Below the pieces are notes generated by a model, which was not told the origin of the DNA, ran no database searches, and saw only the letters and a list, made by a program, of their open reading frames with translations. Source: Methanobacterium sp. PtaU1.Bin242 (GTDB taxonomy: Archaea > Methanobacteriota > Methanobacteria > Methanobacteriales > Methanobacteriaceae). Taken from it: 7,757 nucleotides of DNA. Where the stretch lies: positions 1 to 7,757 of the forward strand of contig MVQZ01000216.1 of assembly GCA_002067565.1 (NCBI GenBank), read 5' to 3'. A program made the translations under genes and the position numbers. Every line of letters starts with the position of its first letter. The first letter of the stretch is position 1. Below, one piece after another: positions 5,607 to 7,757 of this stretch.

Positions 5607-5696
5607 AAATTCCCTTAGTATGCTTAGCTAGTTTTTAAATTTTCTTTATATGCTTAGCTAGTTTTTAAATTCCCTTAGTATACTAAAATGTTTTTA
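5607..5696. repeat. Three tandem 30-bp repeats ending on the U32 stop codon
   Basis: Units are 5607-5636, 5637-5666 and 5667-5696. Units 1 and 2 match at 26 of 30 bases and share TATGCTTAGCTAGTTTTT; unit 3 matches unit 1 at 23 of 30, including the first 15 bases. Each unit carries the 6-base palindrome TAGCTA or, in unit 3, the 12-base palindrome TTAGTATACTAA (5675-5686), and a T5 run on the plus strand. Unit 3 covers the last bases of the U32 gene. There are no spacers, so this is not a CRISPR array. It could be a protein-binding array, since 30 bp is about three helical turns. Confidence 0.85.
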
Positions 5697-7757
5697 TAAA
5701 TTCTCATTTAGACCTTTAATGAAATTACCAGTAGTTATTCCGCCTTGAGATAATTTTTTTACCCTTATTTTAAGTTTTTCCAGATGATCAGTATGGACAC
5801 CCTTTTTTGCCACATATTTTATTCCTCTTTTATATAATGCAACCATATTCTGGGCATAATCTTCGGTCCTACTACGAGCATCTATTACCAGATGTTTAAG
5901 GCCAATTTGATATAGATCAGGGATATGATCAATTAAGCACAGTTCCACAGAATTTAAAATGTTTGTTCTACCTTCATCGTCAATAATAACAGGAAAAACT
6001 CGTTTTTTAACATCTTTAAGGCCCCAAAATTGATATTTTTCCCTTTGTTTGTGGGGGGTTAGTATTGAAAGCACACAGTCTTCTGATACTATGGATTCCA
6101 GATTCCCCTGCACCACAAAATCAAAACATGTGTTAACGCTTTTATTTTGGATGCCCGCAGTAATTAATGCTAGTTCTTCTCTGGAAAGTTCATTTGAAAG
6201 GGTGACCCTGCTTAAAAGGGGGGAATAATTACAGACTGTTTTATGATTCCAGATGTTAAGCCCAACCGAACCAGAAAATTTTATAGGAAGATTCAAATCA
6301 TTTAAGGCTCTTAAAGCCCCCATATTACCTATCATAATCTCTTTAAGGCCTTTATCAGAGAGAGGTTTTACCAGTGGTGAAAAATGTTTAATGTAACTTT
6401 CTCGGGTAATAGATGGCCATTTCCAGATCAAGATAGCCTCTTTAGCATCGCAAAGCTTCTGGGCTTTTATGATAAGTTCATAGGACATTTCTGTGTAAGT
6501 TTTACAGTTGAAGGTGTTACAGGATAATTCTCGGTCATGGTGTTCCCATAAAAATGGTTCAAAGTATATACGCCGACAGCCACTATCCAACGCACCATTC
6601 ATGGCCTCTAAACTACTGACATAAACAGCAATGTCTAGGGCGGAATCTGCAGATTCTAAATCCTCTTCTAACTTATTTAGGGGAGAATTAGGTAATGATA
6701 TTTTAGATAGATTCATTAAATTTTTTAATTCTTCCCTTGTAATCTTCAAATTCTTTTCTGCTAATTTGATCGAATTTTTAAAAGGTTTATGGTCATTTAG
6801 AATTTCTCTCTGGGCTTTCATCAGAAAATCGCGTCTTAATCCATTTAATTTACTTAGAGGAATAAACAAGTTACCAGGATACTCTATTTCTAATTTTTGA
6901 ATACTAAAAAGAGTGTTACCTGTTTTTTTTAGCTGATTAATGATCTTCTCTTCAGTTAAAGGGCTTTTAATAGCGGGTTCCATTTTAAAATCCGCTTTCA
7001 AATAAATTTCATGCTTCCTAACATTATCAAGAGAAAAATCACCCACTAAAACTGGTACATTCCCTTCATCCCACAGGACACGCATGTTTAGAGGGATAGA
7101 GAATTTATAACTCTTTCCATGAATTATATCGTTTGCTTCTTTAATTAAAGAAACATCCCTGGTGATGTAAACGTCACAACCGGGTTGAACCGGTTTTTTT
7201 GTTTTTAAAAGTAGTTTTTCTTTTTCTCTACCTCCCTCATATTTAGGTGTTTCTTCTATCAACATCCCCAGTTTTCTTTCTCTATAAATCTTTTCATCTG
7301 TATCGGGGCATATAAAAACAATTCCATCGTTTTTTTCCAGCCTATAACGATTTTTAAGGTTATATCGGCTTAATCCATCAGGTTTAATTATTGCCAAGTT
7401 ATCTTTTTTTATATAACCTGAAACCTTCCCTAGATAGAGTCCCCTGTTTCCCGGTGCTTCTCTACCCATTACCAATTCTTTATTTATTTCTAATAAATAT
7501 CCCTGCGTAAAACCCCGGTTAAAGGCCAGTTTAAGCCGGTTCATATCTTCATCATTTGGCGACCATTTACCATGGGATAGAGCTTCCAATGCTTTTCTGT
7601 AAATACTTACCACAATGGCCACATATTCTGCGGATCTCATTCTTCCATCTATCTTGAGAGAATCAATACCCAGATCCCAGATTCTATCCAATTTATCATA
7701 CAAGGACAGATCATGGGTGGATAGAAGATAATCTTCTTTAAGGGGTATGGAAAATAG
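5694..7757 (-). CDS. U32 family protein with DUF3656-like domain, N-terminus cut by the window edge
   Basis: The 687 visible codons are open to the right edge; a TTG at 7703 is not the start, because typical U32 sequence (EDYLLSTHDLSL) continues upstream of it. Numbering starts at the first visible codon. Residues 10-45 end the first U32 barrel with GIDSLKIDGRMRSAEYVA, followed by FNRGFTQGYL (79-88). A DUF3656-like domain (about 266-323) includes FSIQKLEIE and FIPLSKLNGLRRDFL. Residues of about 374-658 look like a second, degenerate U32 barrel, with VVQGNLESIVSEDC where U32 proteins have a VHGxxCxxxSGxC-type signature, and GLKHLVIDARSRTEDYA echoing the first barrel. The family includes RlhA and TrhP, which hydroxylate 23S rRNA and tRNA using prephenate, and Fe-S proteins UbiU/UbiV; the peptidase label is historical. 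The cysteine signature of the first barrel would lie outside the window, so activity cannot be judged. RNA modification is a reasonable guess. Confidence 0.93.
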   Translation of the reverse strand, partial: LFSIPLKEDYLLSTHDLSLYDKLDRIWDLGIDSLKIDGRMRSAEYVAIVVSIYRKALEALSHGKWSPNDEDMNRLKLAFNRGFTQGYLLEINKELVMGREAPGNRGLYLGKVSGYIKKDNLAIIKPDGLSRYNLKNRYRLEKNDGIVFICPDTDEKIYRERKLGMLIEETPKYEGGREKEKLLLKTKKPVQPGCDVYITRDVSLIKEANDIIHGKSYKFSIPLNMRVLWDEGNVPVLVGDFSLDNVRKHEIYLKADFKMEPAIKSPLTEEKIINQLKKTGNTLFSIQKLEIEYPGNLFIPLSKLNGLRRDFLMKAQREILNDHKPFKNSIKLAEKNLKITREELKNLMNLSKISLPNSPLNKLEEDLESADSALDIAVYVSSLEAMNGALDSGCRRIYFEPFLWEHHDRELSCNTFNCKTYTEMSYELIIKAQKLCDAKEAILIWKWPSITRESYIKHFSPLVKPLSDKGLKEIMIGNMGALRALNDLNLPIKFSGSVGLNIWNHKTVCNYSPLLSRVTLSNELSREELALITAGIQNKSVNTCFDFVVQGNLESIVSEDCVLSILTPHKQREKYQFWGLKDVKKRVFPVIIDDEGRTNILNSVELCLIDHIPDLYQIGLKHLVIDARSRTEDYAQNMVALYKRGIKYVAKKGVHTDHLEKLKIRVKKLSQGGITTGNFIKGLNENL

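Noticed and set aside
5607..5696. CRISPR array
   Set aside because: The 30-bp units are directly adjacent with no unique spacers, and no cas genes are present.
6631..6900. 89-codon plus-strand frame opposite the U32 gene
   Set aside because: It is antisense to the DUF3656-like region and linker of the U32 protein, with no start signal.

Overview
The window looks like a piece of an AT-rich methanogen genome, probably Methanobacteriales (Methanobacterium-like). This rests on the gene set: a helix-hairpin-helix MutS-related ATPase without a Smr domain, a cysteine-containing DUF429 protein, a long U32/DUF3656 protein, and HEAT/TPR-rich hypothetical proteins. Archaeal-type TATA boxes and very short leaders fit this. 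The order-level assignment is an inference.

Layout from left to right: (1) a possible gene start running off the left edge on the minus strand; (2) an AT-rich gap with a palindromic element; (3) a DUF429 protein on the minus strand, divergent from (4) a plus-strand protein of 184 residues that resembles the trypsin-co-occurring Trypco2 type; (5) a minus-strand MutS-related ATPase whose stop codon overlaps the stop of gene 4; (6) a minus-strand mosaic protein with HEAT repeats, a Lys/Pro linker, a duplicated Gln-rich module and TPRs; (7) a 284-base gap with an inverted repeat, a T/A tract and three tandem 30-bp repeats; (8) a U32-family protein on the minus strand whose N-terminus lies beyond the right edge.

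Genes 8, 6 and 5 are co-directional, but a 284-bp gap and an 81-bp gap separate them, so they need not be one operon. No pathway clearly joins them: U32 proteins are mostly RNA-hydroxylating or similar Fe-S enzymes, MutS-like proteins bind DNA, and the HEAT/TPR protein is probably a protein-binding scaffold. There is no sign of an insertion sequence, CRISPR array, tRNA or rRNA.

The most unusual object is the HEAT-linker-TPR gene. Two of its segments use almost only codons ending in A or C, unlike the rest of the gene, and these segments coincide with internally duplicated sequence. This points to module exchange or repeat amplification. The second is the trio of 30-bp tandem repeats that ends exactly on the U32 stop codon. 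Neither makes a convincing complete new system; both are leads.
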